NCBI GenBank assembly: GCA_910577685.1
Contig: CAJTOH010000055.1
Span: 1 to 20,773, forward strand
Origin: an uncultured Dorea sp.
Lineage (GTDB): Bacteria; Bacillota; Clostridia; Lachnospirales; Lachnospiraceae
Length of the DNA stretch: 20,773 bases
Direction: 5' to 3'
In this document: in pieces, positions 1-6,548 of the stretch
Position numbering within the stretch: the stretch's first letter is position 1
Layout: every line of letters begins with the position of its first letter
The notes under the pieces: generated by a model
Told to the model about the DNA's origin: nothing
Databases searched by the model: none
Seen by the model: only the letters and a program-made list of their open reading frames with translations
Position numbers and translations under genes: made by a program

Positions 1-14
1 AAATAGGTTCTGAA

Positions 15-34
15 AGCCCCATGAAATAAGGGCT
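15..34. other. Short inverted repeat upstream of the sigma factor gene
   Basis: AGCCC at 15-19 is repeated inverted as GGGCT at 30-34, about 46 bp before the sigma factor start. It could be a weak hairpin or part of an upstream transcript end. No T-run follows it and I see no clear promoter, so its role is unknown. Confidence 0.25.
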
Positions 35-79
35 GAAGATTCCGAGAAGTTATAAGGATACAAAGGAGGGAAAGAACAC

Positions 80-682
80 ATGGATGAATTGGTACAAAAA
101 GCAAAGCAAAAAGATCCGGATGCATTTGAAAAATTAATCCGCCTGCACATGCAGACCATGTACAAAATCGCCAAATCATATTTCACATCCGACGAAGATG
201 CAGCAGATGCGATACAAGACACCATAATAACATGTTACGAGAAGATCTCATTTCTAAAAAATAACGCTTATTTCAAAACATGGATGATAAAGATATTGAT
301 GAGTAAATGCTGTAATATCTTAAGAAACAAAAAAATATTAGATTTTTCCGAAGAGGCCGCCGAACAGCCAGTTACGGAAAAACGATACGATGAACTGGAG
401 TGGAAAGAAGTTATCCGCCTCTTAGACGAAAAATACCGTTTGGTCATGGTTCTCTACTATGTGGAGGGATTCCGTATCAGTGAAATCGCCCAGATACTTG
501 AAATGAACGAAAACACGGTACGCACCCGGCTGAAACGAGGCCGGGAAGAACTACAGAACATTTATCTATATGAAAAAAGGAGGGAAAAACGTAATGGAAC
601 AAAGAGAAGTATTGCTCAAAAAGCTGCAGGAAGATGCAGAAATACCGGAAATTGTATATCAGAAAGCAGAACAGGCATTTAA
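80..682 (+). CDS. RNA polymerase sigma factor, ECF subfamily
   Basis: This 200-residue protein should direct core RNA polymerase to a small regulon that probably includes its own operon. Region 2 spans about residues 10-85 (helices around YFTSDEDAADAIQDTII at 34-50). The region 4 helix-turn-helix spans about 108-160 (LDEKYRLVMVLYYVEGFRISEIA, then NENTVRTRLKRGREEL). No region 3 is present, as expected for ECF factors. AGGAGGG at 64-70 precedes the ATG by 9 nt, which supports the start. The last ~35 residues are basic and are encoded inside the next gene (89-bp overlap). Adding one base in the A-run at 573-578 would instead end the protein at a TAA overlapping the next ATG, so the tail may come from a 1-base deletion. 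The partner gene downstream is the likely anti-sigma factor. Confidence 0.93.
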   Translation: MDELVQKAKQKDPDAFEKLIRLHMQTMYKIAKSYFTSDEDAADAIQDTIITCYEKISFLKNNAYFKTWMIKILMSKCCNILRNKKILDFSEEAAEQPVTEKRYDELEWKEVIRLLDEKYRLVMVLYYVEGFRISEIAQILEMNENTVRTRLKRGREELQNIYLYEKRREKRNGTKRSIAQKAAGRCRNTGNCISESRTGI

Positions 683-1721
683 CCGAATCCACGCAGAAGC
701 AAATCCGCCGGCCAGGAAGCGAATAAAAAGAAAAACAGGTTCCAGCCGTAAGAAATACGCCCTCCTTATACTGGCGGCAGTCCTCATGATCGGCACACTG
801 TCAGTCAGCGCCGCGACATATTTCCACTGGAACGATAAATTCAAGGAAGAGCATCACGTTACGCCCGAGATCGAGAAGAAACTGACTGAATCCAATACTG
901 CAAAAGAAATAAATCAGTTTACAGAGCACGACGGAGTACGGTTTGAAGCCGTCCAATCCGTTGCCGACAACACCGCCGCTATCATCGTCATAAAAATTTA
1001 TGGCAGCGAACAATTTCCATTTCGGAAGCGCATGAATTTCCGCAATATTGATATAAAAATGGATGGTATGGACACATTTTCCGCGAACGCAGGTTTTCTT
1101 GAGTCCGATTTCTCAGACGCGCAGCCAGATGATATATGTGAAGACGGTCTGACATATGAACTTATATTGGTAAAGAATGAAGAGGAAAATCTGCTTGGTA
1201 AAGAAATAAAATTAACATTCACCGATATTATTGATTCCTACCAAGAAAAACAAACTCTTACTGAATTACCTCCTTTATTAGCTTCTACATGGGAACTTAA
1301 TATCGTCCTTGATAATGAAGACACCGGGAAAGAATATGAGGTAAACCAACAGATTACCGGAACAGAAGCGAAAGTAAACAAAATACGTATGTCTCCCGTC
1401 TCTTTCACTATTGATTATGACTGGAAACGCCAGATGAAAACGGAGACCTCTATAGGTTTAGACGGGGAGGAAAGCACATTTGAACACGCGGTAAATCCGC
1501 CTGAACTTATGGGGGTGGTCCTCGAAGACGGAACTGTACTGGAACATATTACCCACTGGAGCAACGTGAAATACACAAATGATGATTTTACACAGTATCA
1601 GGCAGTGGGGACCTTCTCTCAATTCATTGAATATGAAAAAGTGAAAGAACTGATATTTTATGTGGAAGGCGAAATCGGTATGGAAGCCGAGAAAGTACAC
1701 GTACCTGTAACCAAGCAGTGA
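594..1721 (+). CDS. Membrane-bound anti-sigma factor, DUF4179-like
   Basis: The protein has 375 residues. A charged cytoplasmic N-terminus (1-54) rich in Lys and Arg is followed by one membrane segment at about 55-75 (ALLILAAVLMIGTLSVSAA) and a ~300-residue extracytoplasmic domain. That layout and the position directly after an ECF sigma gene are typical of DUF4179-type partners, which hold the sigma factor at the membrane until a surface signal arrives. I chose the ATG at 594, not the in-frame ATG at 570, because AGGAGGG at 578-584 sits 9 nt upstream of 594 and would lie inside the longer version. The signal sensed cannot be read from the sequence. A terminator follows directly. Confidence 0.85.
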   Translation: MEQREVLLKKLQEDAEIPEIVYQKAEQAFNRIHAEANPPARKRIKRKTGSSRKKYALLILAAVLMIGTLSVSAATYFHWNDKFKEEHHVTPEIEKKLTESNTAKEINQFTEHDGVRFEAVQSVADNTAAIIVIKIYGSEQFPFRKRMNFRNIDIKMDGMDTFSANAGFLESDFSDAQPDDICEDGLTYELILVKNEEENLLGKEIKLTFTDIIDSYQEKQTLTELPPLLASTWELNIVLDNEDTGKEYEVNQQITGTEAKVNKIRMSPVSFTIDYDWKRQMKTETSIGLDGEESTFEHAVNPPELMGVVLEDGTVLEHITHWSNVKYTNDDFTQYQAVGTFSQFIEYEKVKELIFYVEGEIGMEAEKVHVPVTKQ

Positions 1722-1731
1722 TACCCGGTGG

Positions 1732-1760
1732 AAGGGGCTGCAGCCCCTTTCTTCGTCTTT
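1732..1760 (+). terminator. Intrinsic terminator of the sigma/anti-sigma operon
   Basis: AAGGGGCTGCAGCCCCTT (1732-1749) is a perfect 18-nt inverted repeat, followed by a T-rich run (TTTCTTCGTCTTT). It starts 11 nt after the anti-sigma stop codon. The central bases must form the loop, leaving a 6-7 bp GC-rich stem. Confidence 0.85.
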
Positions 1761-1872
1761 ATCCGCACATTAACCCATATACTCAAGCATCCCTAATACA
1801 CGCCCTCGCCGTCCGGATCTCACCTTTTAAGGTACAAAATTAAATACAATATAAAAAATTTCATTATTATGC

Positions 1873-1899
1873 TTGCAATTTCTCCTCACCGGGTATAAT
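1873..1899 (+). promoter_or_regulatory. Probable promoter of the hemolysin III family gene
   Basis: A perfect -10 box TATAAT lies at 1894-1899. TTGCAA at 1873-1878 is a plausible -35 box, but the spacing is only 15 bp. Shifting the -10 to TAATAT at 1896-1901 gives 17 bp. Transcription would start near 1906, just before the leader hairpin. Confidence 0.5.
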
Positions 1900-1909
1900 A
1901 TAAATACAT

Positions 1910-1940
1910 CACAACGTAGTTTTCAAAACTACATGTTGTG
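1910..1940 (+). promoter_or_regulatory. Leader inverted repeat, 5' hairpin or operator
   Basis: CACAAC-GTAGTTTT pairs with AAAACTAC-AT-GTTGTG, an almost complete inverted repeat broken only by a 2-nt bulge. TTTTATT follows at once. It lies right after the predicted transcription start and 26 bp before the ATG. It could be an attenuator-like terminator, a 5' stabilising hairpin or a repressor operator. The sequence does not decide between these. Confidence 0.5.
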
Positions 1941-1965
1941 TTTTATTAAACCAGGAGGTGGTAAT

Positions 1966-2628
1966 ATGTCACATACACTCGAAGAACATATCAAAGACCC
2001 AGGAAGCGCAATCACACATTTTATCGGAATGTTGATGGCGATATTTGCAGCCGTACCTTTACTGATTAAGGCAGCCCATGAACCCGGACGTATCTACGTA
2101 GTCTCGATCGCAATCTACGCCGCAAGCCTGATTCTGCTGTATGCTGCAAGTACCACATACCATACCTTCAACCGTTCTGAGAAGATTAATACAATCCTAA
2201 AGAAGGTAGACCACATGATGATCAGCGTACTGATCGCAGGAAGCTACACCCCCATCTGCCTGCTGGTTCTCGGCGGCAGAATCGGAGTCATCCTCCTTAC
2301 CATCGTATGGGGAATCGCTCTTGCCGGTATCCTGATGAAGGCATTCTGGGTATACTGTCCAAGATGGATATCTTCTGTCCTCTATATCGGAATGGGATGG
2401 ACCTGCGTATTAGCCTTCACCCAGATACTGAACTCCATGTCTGCCGCCGCATTCGGATGGCTGCTGGCAGGCGGTATTATATACACCGTAGGCGGCGTTA
2501 TCTACGCACTGAAACTTCCGCTGTTCAACAGCCGGCACCGGTACTTTGGAAGTCATGAAATCTTTCATCTCTTCGTAATGGGCGGAAGTGCATGCCACTT
2601 TATCGTAATGTATGCATTCATATTATAA
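1966..2628 (+). CDS. Hemolysin III / PAQR family seven-TM membrane protein
   Basis: The protein has 220 residues and is hydrophobic throughout, with about seven membrane segments. It carries the family's conserved polar residues: Ser62 and His66 in STTYHTFN, Asp82-His83 in VDHMM, GSYTP after it, and a last-helix motif with His197, His201 and His211 (SHEIFH...ACHF). In PAQR receptors the equivalent His and Asp residues bind zinc and the family has been linked to hydrolase activity. Bacterial members (YqfA/TrhA/HlyIII) are tied to membrane lipid homeostasis, and the haemolysin name is historical. The start at 1966 is chosen over an upstream in-frame ATG because AGGAGGTGG sits just before it and the extra 31 residues would run through the promoter and hairpin. 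It is a single gene, convergent with the island on the other strand only 11 bp away. Confidence 0.9.
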   Translation: MSHTLEEHIKDPGSAITHFIGMLMAIFAAVPLLIKAAHEPGRIYVVSIAIYAASLILLYAASTTYHTFNRSEKINTILKKVDHMMISVLIAGSYTPICLLVLGGRIGVILLTIVWGIALAGILMKAFWVYCPRWISSVLYIGMGWTCVLAFTQILNSMSAAAFGWLLAGGIIYTVGGVIYALKLPLFNSRHRYFGSHEIFHLFVMGGSACHFIVMYAFIL

Positions 2629-2639
2629 AAACTGTGGTC

Positions 2640-3140
2640 TTATGTAATGATAAATAACAAAACCAGCAGAAACATTGTAATTACATCAATAAAAAAGCTG
2701 ATGTTAAAGCACTTTTGCTTCCTTAATGTAATCCTTGCATTTGACACAATTTCCTCACAGTAATCTTTTTCTATTTGGGAGAAACTACCAGACCTCATAT
2801 TCGTTTCTCCCCAATAACTTCCATACAATTTTTGAAGATATTGGTCACGCTCCAAAGACGCAATATAAGCATAATGCAGCAAATTTGCCGTTACGATTCT
2901 GCCTGAAATCCTTGGCAGCTTAACATTGACCGGATAAAAAGCCCATACGGACACTGCCATTGCAGCTATTAGTCCTACAAAAACAACTCGAGGCATATCC
3001 ATTTCTGCCAAAAACGCTGCCATTGCAACATTAAACGCAATCATCGCTGCATTCTTAGCCTCTGCAAACTGCAGCCAGCTATTCGTATTATTATAAATCC
3101 ACTGCAATAACTCTCTTCTCTCAATTCCCTGCGGTTCCAT
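2640..3140 (-). CDS. Three-pass membrane protein, putative Pycsar TM effector (PycTM-like)
   Basis: The protein has 166 residues. An N-terminal amphipathic part with a W-x-x-FAEAKN motif (about 22-30) leads into two membrane segments (about 31-46 and 52-70, ending WAFYP). A soluble charged stretch (about 75-143) follows, then a C-terminal membrane segment (about 147-166). This order, including the EAKN and YP motifs and the Leu/Lys-rich region before the last helix, matches the DUF5706/Pycsar effector type as I know it. In Pycsar systems such proteins are thought to be opened by cCMP or cUMP and to damage the inner membrane of infected cells. It starts 6 bp after the cyclase stop, with a GGGGAG ribosome binding site inside the cyclase gene, so the two are translated together. 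The family call rests on pattern and context, not on a search. Confidence 0.72.
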   Translation of the reverse strand: MEPQGIERRELLQWIYNNTNSWLQFAEAKNAAMIAFNVAMAAFLAEMDMPRVVFVGLIAAMAVSVWAFYPVNVKLPRISGRIVTANLLHYAYIASLERDQYLQKLYGSYWGETNMRSGSFSQIEKDYCEEIVSNARITLRKQKCFNISFFIDVITMFLLVLLFIIT

Positions 3141-3146
3141 ATCCCG

Positions 3147-4673
3147 TCACTCCCCAGACAATGATTTAATCTTTTCGAAAGCCTGTCTGAGCGTCAGCTC
3201 AAAATCCGGTACTTTACTCGGAAAATCCTTCTCAATATCCGGTAATTCAGCCTGAGTAATCCACCGGACTTCCTGATGCTTTTCATTCGGCTTAAAATCT
3301 TTAGGGTCAAAATCCCCGACAATCCTCGCCAAAGTAATAATCCCCTTATCCATCTTCTCTTCTTCACTTGCCCGCGAACTATGTGCAATCTGATACAGCG
3401 CAATCGGAACAGGCTCCTTAATCTCCCTCATCTCATCGAGGATGGGCTCTATCTCAATGTGAAAATCCTGCAAATACTCATCCTTAATCTTCTGGGCGAT
3501 ACTTTTATCGATCACAGCTTTTGCACATCCAAATTCCCACGCTCCTTTATGCTTCTGTCTTCCATCCGCTCTCTTTGCCACAAGAATTTTAATCCCTTCC
3601 TCAGTTTCCTTGAAACATACGGCCACACAATGAATCTGCATTAACTCCGTATTAATGAAACGTGTCTGGTCATAGGTTGCTTCCTTAATCAACTGCTGCA
3701 ATCCCTCTACCTTCTCAGCCAACTCTCTATCCTGCAGTATCTTATTCAATGCATATAAAGGATTCGTATACATCTCGGCATCCCTAATAATCTTTTCTCC
3801 CTTGCCTAACTCCCGATTATCATAATACTCTTTAATATGCTCACTCTCATCACATACATCAAACGTAAAACTATCTTGCAATTCAAGCTCTTTCTTATAG
3901 AAATCACAATAAGCTTTCGGGTCATGATACCAGATAACAGGATACAATCTGTCATTCCAAATCCCTTTAAGTCTCCGATAAGTAATAATATGTAAACAAG
4001 ACAAACTCCCCGTCTTCTGCGCAATCAGATAAGCCAGCTCATAACTCAGAATCATTCGCCCCTCTTCCGTATGTCTTGCAATACGAAAGCCAGTATCTAT
4101 ATCATTGCCAAGAAACTCAAAAATATCATGTCCTTCCGGAGACTGATACCGTTCGAAAATATTATCCGCATTCTCCAGCAGAACATCCCCATTCCCAATA
4201 TCCCCTACATCCGTCACGGCAGCCAGCCACGCGGCCGTCTTTAAAGACAAAATATTCTGTATCTTCATCATATTAAAATTCTTGTTAAAATGAAAAAACT
4301 CCCCCTTTTTAAGTCTATGAATCGTTGAAACCATAATCCTGAATATGCGGCTCACATATTCACATAACTCATCCTCATCACGTATTTTAACTATAAAGAT
4401 TGCCTCATCCCCCAACACTCTCCACATCTCAGAACTCTTAATCTGATTCCCAACATCCCTACGCAGTTCCTTAAAAAGCAGATTCAGAACCTGCGCCCAT
4501 CCATAATAATTAATCGTCTTATATGCCGTAGAATTTACAATGTCAAAAGAAAAGAACAGAACCACATCCGGCGCTCTGCGCACAGGATATTCCTCTGTTC
4601 TCTCTTCCTCCTTAGGTAATGAATCAATCTTGCTCTGTATAGACTGTAACGCTTCAATTCTTTTTTCTACCAT
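3147..4673 (-). CDS. Class III nucleotide cyclase (PycC-like) fused to a NUDIX-like domain
   Basis: The protein has 508 residues from the ATG at 4673, whose start overlaps the ImmA stop (ATGGTAG). A GTG at 4691 would add six residues. The N-terminal half is a class III cyclase: VLFFSFDIVNST carries metal ligand Asp44, WRVLGDEAIF carries Asp89, and FLGNDIDTGFRIAR (187-200) matches the conserved G-x-x-V-N-x-A-x-R segment, with Arg kept but Asp where Asn is usual. Adenylyl cyclases have Lys in K-x-I-G-D; here the position is Arg85, so a pyrimidine substrate is plausible. After a linker (about 245-340), residues ~347-474 look like a NUDIX fold (CVAVCFKETEEGIKILVAKR, GAWEFGC, VRWITQAEL), but the Nudix box (GCAKAVIDKSIAQKIKDEYL) lacks the usual REx2EE glutamates. 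It probably makes the signal for the membrane protein downstream. Confidence 0.82.
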   Translation of the reverse strand: MVEKRIEALQSIQSKIDSLPKEEERTEEYPVRRAPDVVLFFSFDIVNSTAYKTINYYGWAQVLNLLFKELRRDVGNQIKSSEMWRVLGDEAIFIVKIRDEDELCEYVSRIFRIMVSTIHRLKKGEFFHFNKNFNMMKIQNILSLKTAAWLAAVTDVGDIGNGDVLLENADNIFERYQSPEGHDIFEFLGNDIDTGFRIARHTEEGRMILSYELAYLIAQKTGSLSCLHIITYRRLKGIWNDRLYPVIWYHDPKAYCDFYKKELELQDSFTFDVCDESEHIKEYYDNRELGKGEKIIRDAEMYTNPLYALNKILQDRELAEKVEGLQQLIKEATYDQTRFINTELMQIHCVAVCFKETEEGIKILVAKRADGRQKHKGAWEFGCAKAVIDKSIAQKIKDEYLQDFHIEIEPILDEMREIKEPVPIALYQIAHSSRASEEEKMDKGIITLARIVGDFDPKDFKPNEKHQEVRWITQAELPDIEKDFPSKVPDFELTLRQAFEKIKSLSGE

Positions 4674-5197
4674 TTCAAATACCCCAGCCACTTTCCCCGA
4701 TTCGCCGCTGCACTCACTGATACGTGAAAATATCGGGCAATCTCTGCAGTATTCACCATACTGCCATCCGTATGTTCATCCATTACTCTCTTAAACTCAT
4801 ACCGAGGCATCAAAAATGCTGCCGCAAACTCGTTGGACTGATATTCCAATTCTGAATTACCGTTCCGATAATAGGGAACATTCGCTTGCTCATTCCAACG
4901 TTGTTCATTGGTCTGAAATCCCATATGCAAAAATAGATGCCCTAATTCATGCGCTATGGTAAAGTTCCTTCGTTCTTCCGTCTGGAACGGGGACACCTCA
5001 ATTACAAAAGAATCTGACCCTGATTTTCTAATTCTGCCGTCTGAAAAGCTGTCTATCCCGGAATCTTCTCTTATAACTCCCCCCATAGACCGCACCACTT
5101 CATCAATGTCTGTAATCGGAATCTGTATGTTATATATCTTTATGACTTCCTGCGTCATAGCATCAATCAAATTCTTCATCTCATAGTTCAACGCCAT
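4667..5197 (-). CDS. ImmA/IrrE family zinc metalloprotease
   Basis: This 176-residue protein carries the zincin motif AHELGHLFLH with His83, Glu84 and His87. A downstream SNEFAAAFLMP segment supplies the expected third ligand, Glu123. That combination, about 35 residues apart, defines the ImmA/IrrE (COG2856) family, whose members cleave or inactivate repressors (ImmA on ImmR in ICEBs1) or regulate the DNA damage response (IrrE). No helix-turn-helix is fused, and no XRE repressor gene lies beside it, so its substrate is not obvious. The start at 5197 has an AGGGGG box 7 nt upstream. It is the first gene of the island and its stop overlaps the cyclase start, so it is probably a functional part of the unit, as sensor, activator or regulator. 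Confidence 0.88.
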   Translation of the reverse strand: MALNYEMKNLIDAMTQEVIKIYNIQIPITDIDEVVRSMGGVIREDSGIDSFSDGRIRKSGSDSFVIEVSPFQTEERRNFTIAHELGHLFLHMGFQTNEQRWNEQANVPYYRNGNSELEYQSNEFAAAFLMPRYEFKRVMDEHTDGSMVNTAEIARYFHVSVSAAANRGKWLGYLKW

Positions 5198-5266
5198 AAG
5201 GATACCCCCTTCCTTCTTTATGATTTCATTATATGTTATTCTTCACATATTTTCTATTGTTTTGTT

Positions 5267-5295
5267 ATTATACTTCATTTTTTTCTTTTTTGCAA
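5267..5295 (-). promoter_or_regulatory. Promoter of the protease-cyclase-membrane protein operon
   Basis: On the minus strand TTGCAA (5295-5290) and TATAAT (5272-5267) are 17 bp apart. The -35 box lies inside the 3' end of the GIY-YIG gene. The leader to the protease ATG would be about 60 nt and AT-rich. Confidence 0.65.
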
Positions 5296-5580
5296 CACCA
5301 AAAAGAACATTTGTTCCCTCTTTTCCAATTCTTCCTTCTCTGCCATGCCAATCATCCTCTCCTTCTCCTTCCTCCCCATCCTCTTAATCGTATACTCCCG
5401 CTTCATAGCCTCCTTCTTTGTCGGAAACTCCTCATAATAAACCAGCTTCACGGGACGTCTGGACTTCGTATACTTCGCCCCCTTCCCCAAATTATGCGCC
5501 TTCACACGCTTTTTAAGGTCGTTGGTCCACCCCGTATACAAAGTCCCGTCCTTACACAGCAAGATATAAGTATAATTCAT
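5275..5580 (-). CDS. GIY-YIG domain nuclease, UPF0213/YhbQ-YazA-like
   Basis: The protein has 101 residues, the usual size for these single-domain proteins. GIY-YIG motif residues are visible: Tyr5 in YTYILLC, Tyr15 in LYTGWTND, Arg25 in KKRVKAHN, His29 and Glu62 in REYTIKRM. Members of this small family are widespread in bacteria and are thought to nick or process structured DNA; their physiological role is poorly known. The gene stands alone between the spoIIQ terminator and the cyclase island. Without a hairpin terminator of its own it may read through into the island. I see no reason to count it as part of the defence unit beyond proximity. The ribosome binding site is weak (GGGAAG). Confidence 0.9.
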   Translation of the reverse strand: MNYTYILLCKDGTLYTGWTNDLKKRVKAHNLGKGAKYTKSRRPVKLVYYEEFPTKKEAMKREYTIKRMGRKEKERMIGMAEKEELEKREQMFFLVLQKRKK

Positions 5581-5662
5581 GACACTTCCCGCCTCTTCCG
5601 TATATCAAGATTAACCTTATCTTACCAAAAATCCGCCTAAAAATCCATCCTCAACCATCTAC

Positions 5663-5718
5663 AAAAAATATCCCATACAGCCAAAGCGTTCCTTAGATTC
5701 CCGCTTGCCTGCATGGGA
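5663..5718 (-). terminator. Intrinsic terminator downstream of spoIIQ
   Basis: On the minus strand TCCCATGCAG pairs with CTGTATGGGA (10 pairs, one G-U), with an inner AAGCG/CGCTT extension, followed by TATTTTTTG. It lies 28 bp after the spoIIQ stop. Confidence 0.8.
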
Positions 5719-5745
5719 CATACAAATCACCTTAAGACATACGTC

Positions 5746-6498
5746 CTAATCCTCAAGAAATTCGATCGGATTAATCGGCTGTCCGTCTTTTCGCATCTCG
5801 AAATACACATTGCTTCCTTCCACACTGTAGTATTTCGTCGGCTGGCTCACATACCCAAGTACGCTCTTCGCCTCTACATAATCCCCGACTTTCACCGGAA
5901 CTTCCTTAAGCTGCCCATAGAACAGCTCATATCCATTCCCGATATCCACATTGACCGTCGTTCCGGTCTCTGCCGTCACATCAATAGATTTAACAATTCC
6001 CGTCGTCCCGCAGAGCACCTGATCGCCCTCCGCGCCGGAAATAACCACCGCCGGATTGTACTTATACTGATCCAAAGTCTGGAAATACACAGTCTTGTCC
6101 ATGCTGTAGCTCATAATAATAGTACCGTTGACCGGCCAAAGAAGCCGGCTGCTCTCGTTAAACGTGACTGCCCTGCCCATACCTTCGGTCTGCTGTATAT
6201 CCACACTGTTCGTCTCTTCCGACGTATCCTTTTCCTCCGTCTCTTCCGGCTCCACTTCCGTTTCCTTATCCTCCTTGTTGTTAATCACAAGGTTGTTGGC
6301 TTCCTCCGCCGGTTCCTTCGTCCCCTCTTCTTCCGTATCGTCCTCATTTTTTGCCAGTTCCAGCTCTTCTTTCTGCTGCGTCCGTTTGTAGTCGTTGAAT
6401 GTATATGTTCCCACTAACGCAATAGCCGCTACAAAACAGATTACGGCCGCAACAGCAGCGCCTTTCTTTTTCTGTGAAGGTCTTTGCCTCTTGTTCAT
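5746..6498 (-). CDS. spoIIQ: Stage II sporulation protein Q-like, inactive LytM/M23 domain
   Basis: The protein has 250 residues: a basic N-terminus, one membrane segment (about 13-33), a long Glu/Thr-rich acidic linker (about 42-105), and a LytM/M23 fold (about 110-245; LLWPVNGTIIMSYS, then GTTVNVDIGNGYELFYG, then VGDYVEAKSVLGYV). SpoIIQ sits in the forespore membrane and binds SpoIIIAH across the septum during engulfment. The usual zinc site is gone: the HxH motif before FE is NVYFE (Asn230, Tyr232), and the first HxxxD motif is not recognisable. It is therefore predicted to be a scaffold, not an endopeptidase. It lies 44 bp downstream of spoIID, an arrangement common in clostridia. AGAGGTGG sits 7 nt before the ATG, and a sigma-F-type promoter lies in the gap. 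Confidence 0.85.
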   Translation of the reverse strand: MNKRQRPSQKKKGAAVAAVICFVAAIALVGTYTFNDYKRTQQKEELELAKNEDDTEEEGTKEPAEEANNLVINNKEDKETEVEPEETEEKDTSEETNSVDIQQTEGMGRAVTFNESSRLLWPVNGTIIMSYSMDKTVYFQTLDQYKYNPAVVISGAEGDQVLCGTTGIVKSIDVTAETGTTVNVDIGNGYELFYGQLKEVPVKVGDYVEAKSVLGYVSQPTKYYSVEGSNVYFEMRKDGQPINPIEFLED

Positions 6499-6518
6499 CT
6501 TATCACCACCTCTGACTA

Positions 6519-6548
6519 TATTTTTGCCAGATCGTGATAGACTTATTC
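6519..6548 (-). promoter_or_regulatory. Candidate sigma-F promoter of spoIIQ
   Basis: On the minus strand GAATA (6548-6544) is separated by 15 bp from GGCAAAAATA (6528-6519). The sigma-F consensus is GYATA-N15-GGNNANAHTR, so this matches 4 of 5 and 10 of 10 positions. spoIIQ is a sigma-F gene in Bacillus subtilis. The leader would be only about 14 nt and begins at the ribosome binding site. Confidence 0.6.

Noticed and set aside
570..593. Longer anti-sigma start at 570
   Set aside because: The ribosome binding site for the ATG at 594 lies inside this extension, and no ribosome binding site precedes 570.
2629..2639. Shared terminator between the convergent hemolysin III gene and the cyclase island
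   Set aside because: The gap is only 11 bp and no stem with a T-run could be found at either end.
5275..5580. GIY-YIG nuclease as a fourth component of the defence island
   Set aside because: It belongs to a widespread housekeeping-type family, is 77 bp away from the protease gene, and the island has its own promoter.
5713..6417. Plus-strand ORF of 234 codons across spoIIQ
   Set aside because: Antisense to a well supported gene; its composition is typical of a shadow frame and no motif is visible.
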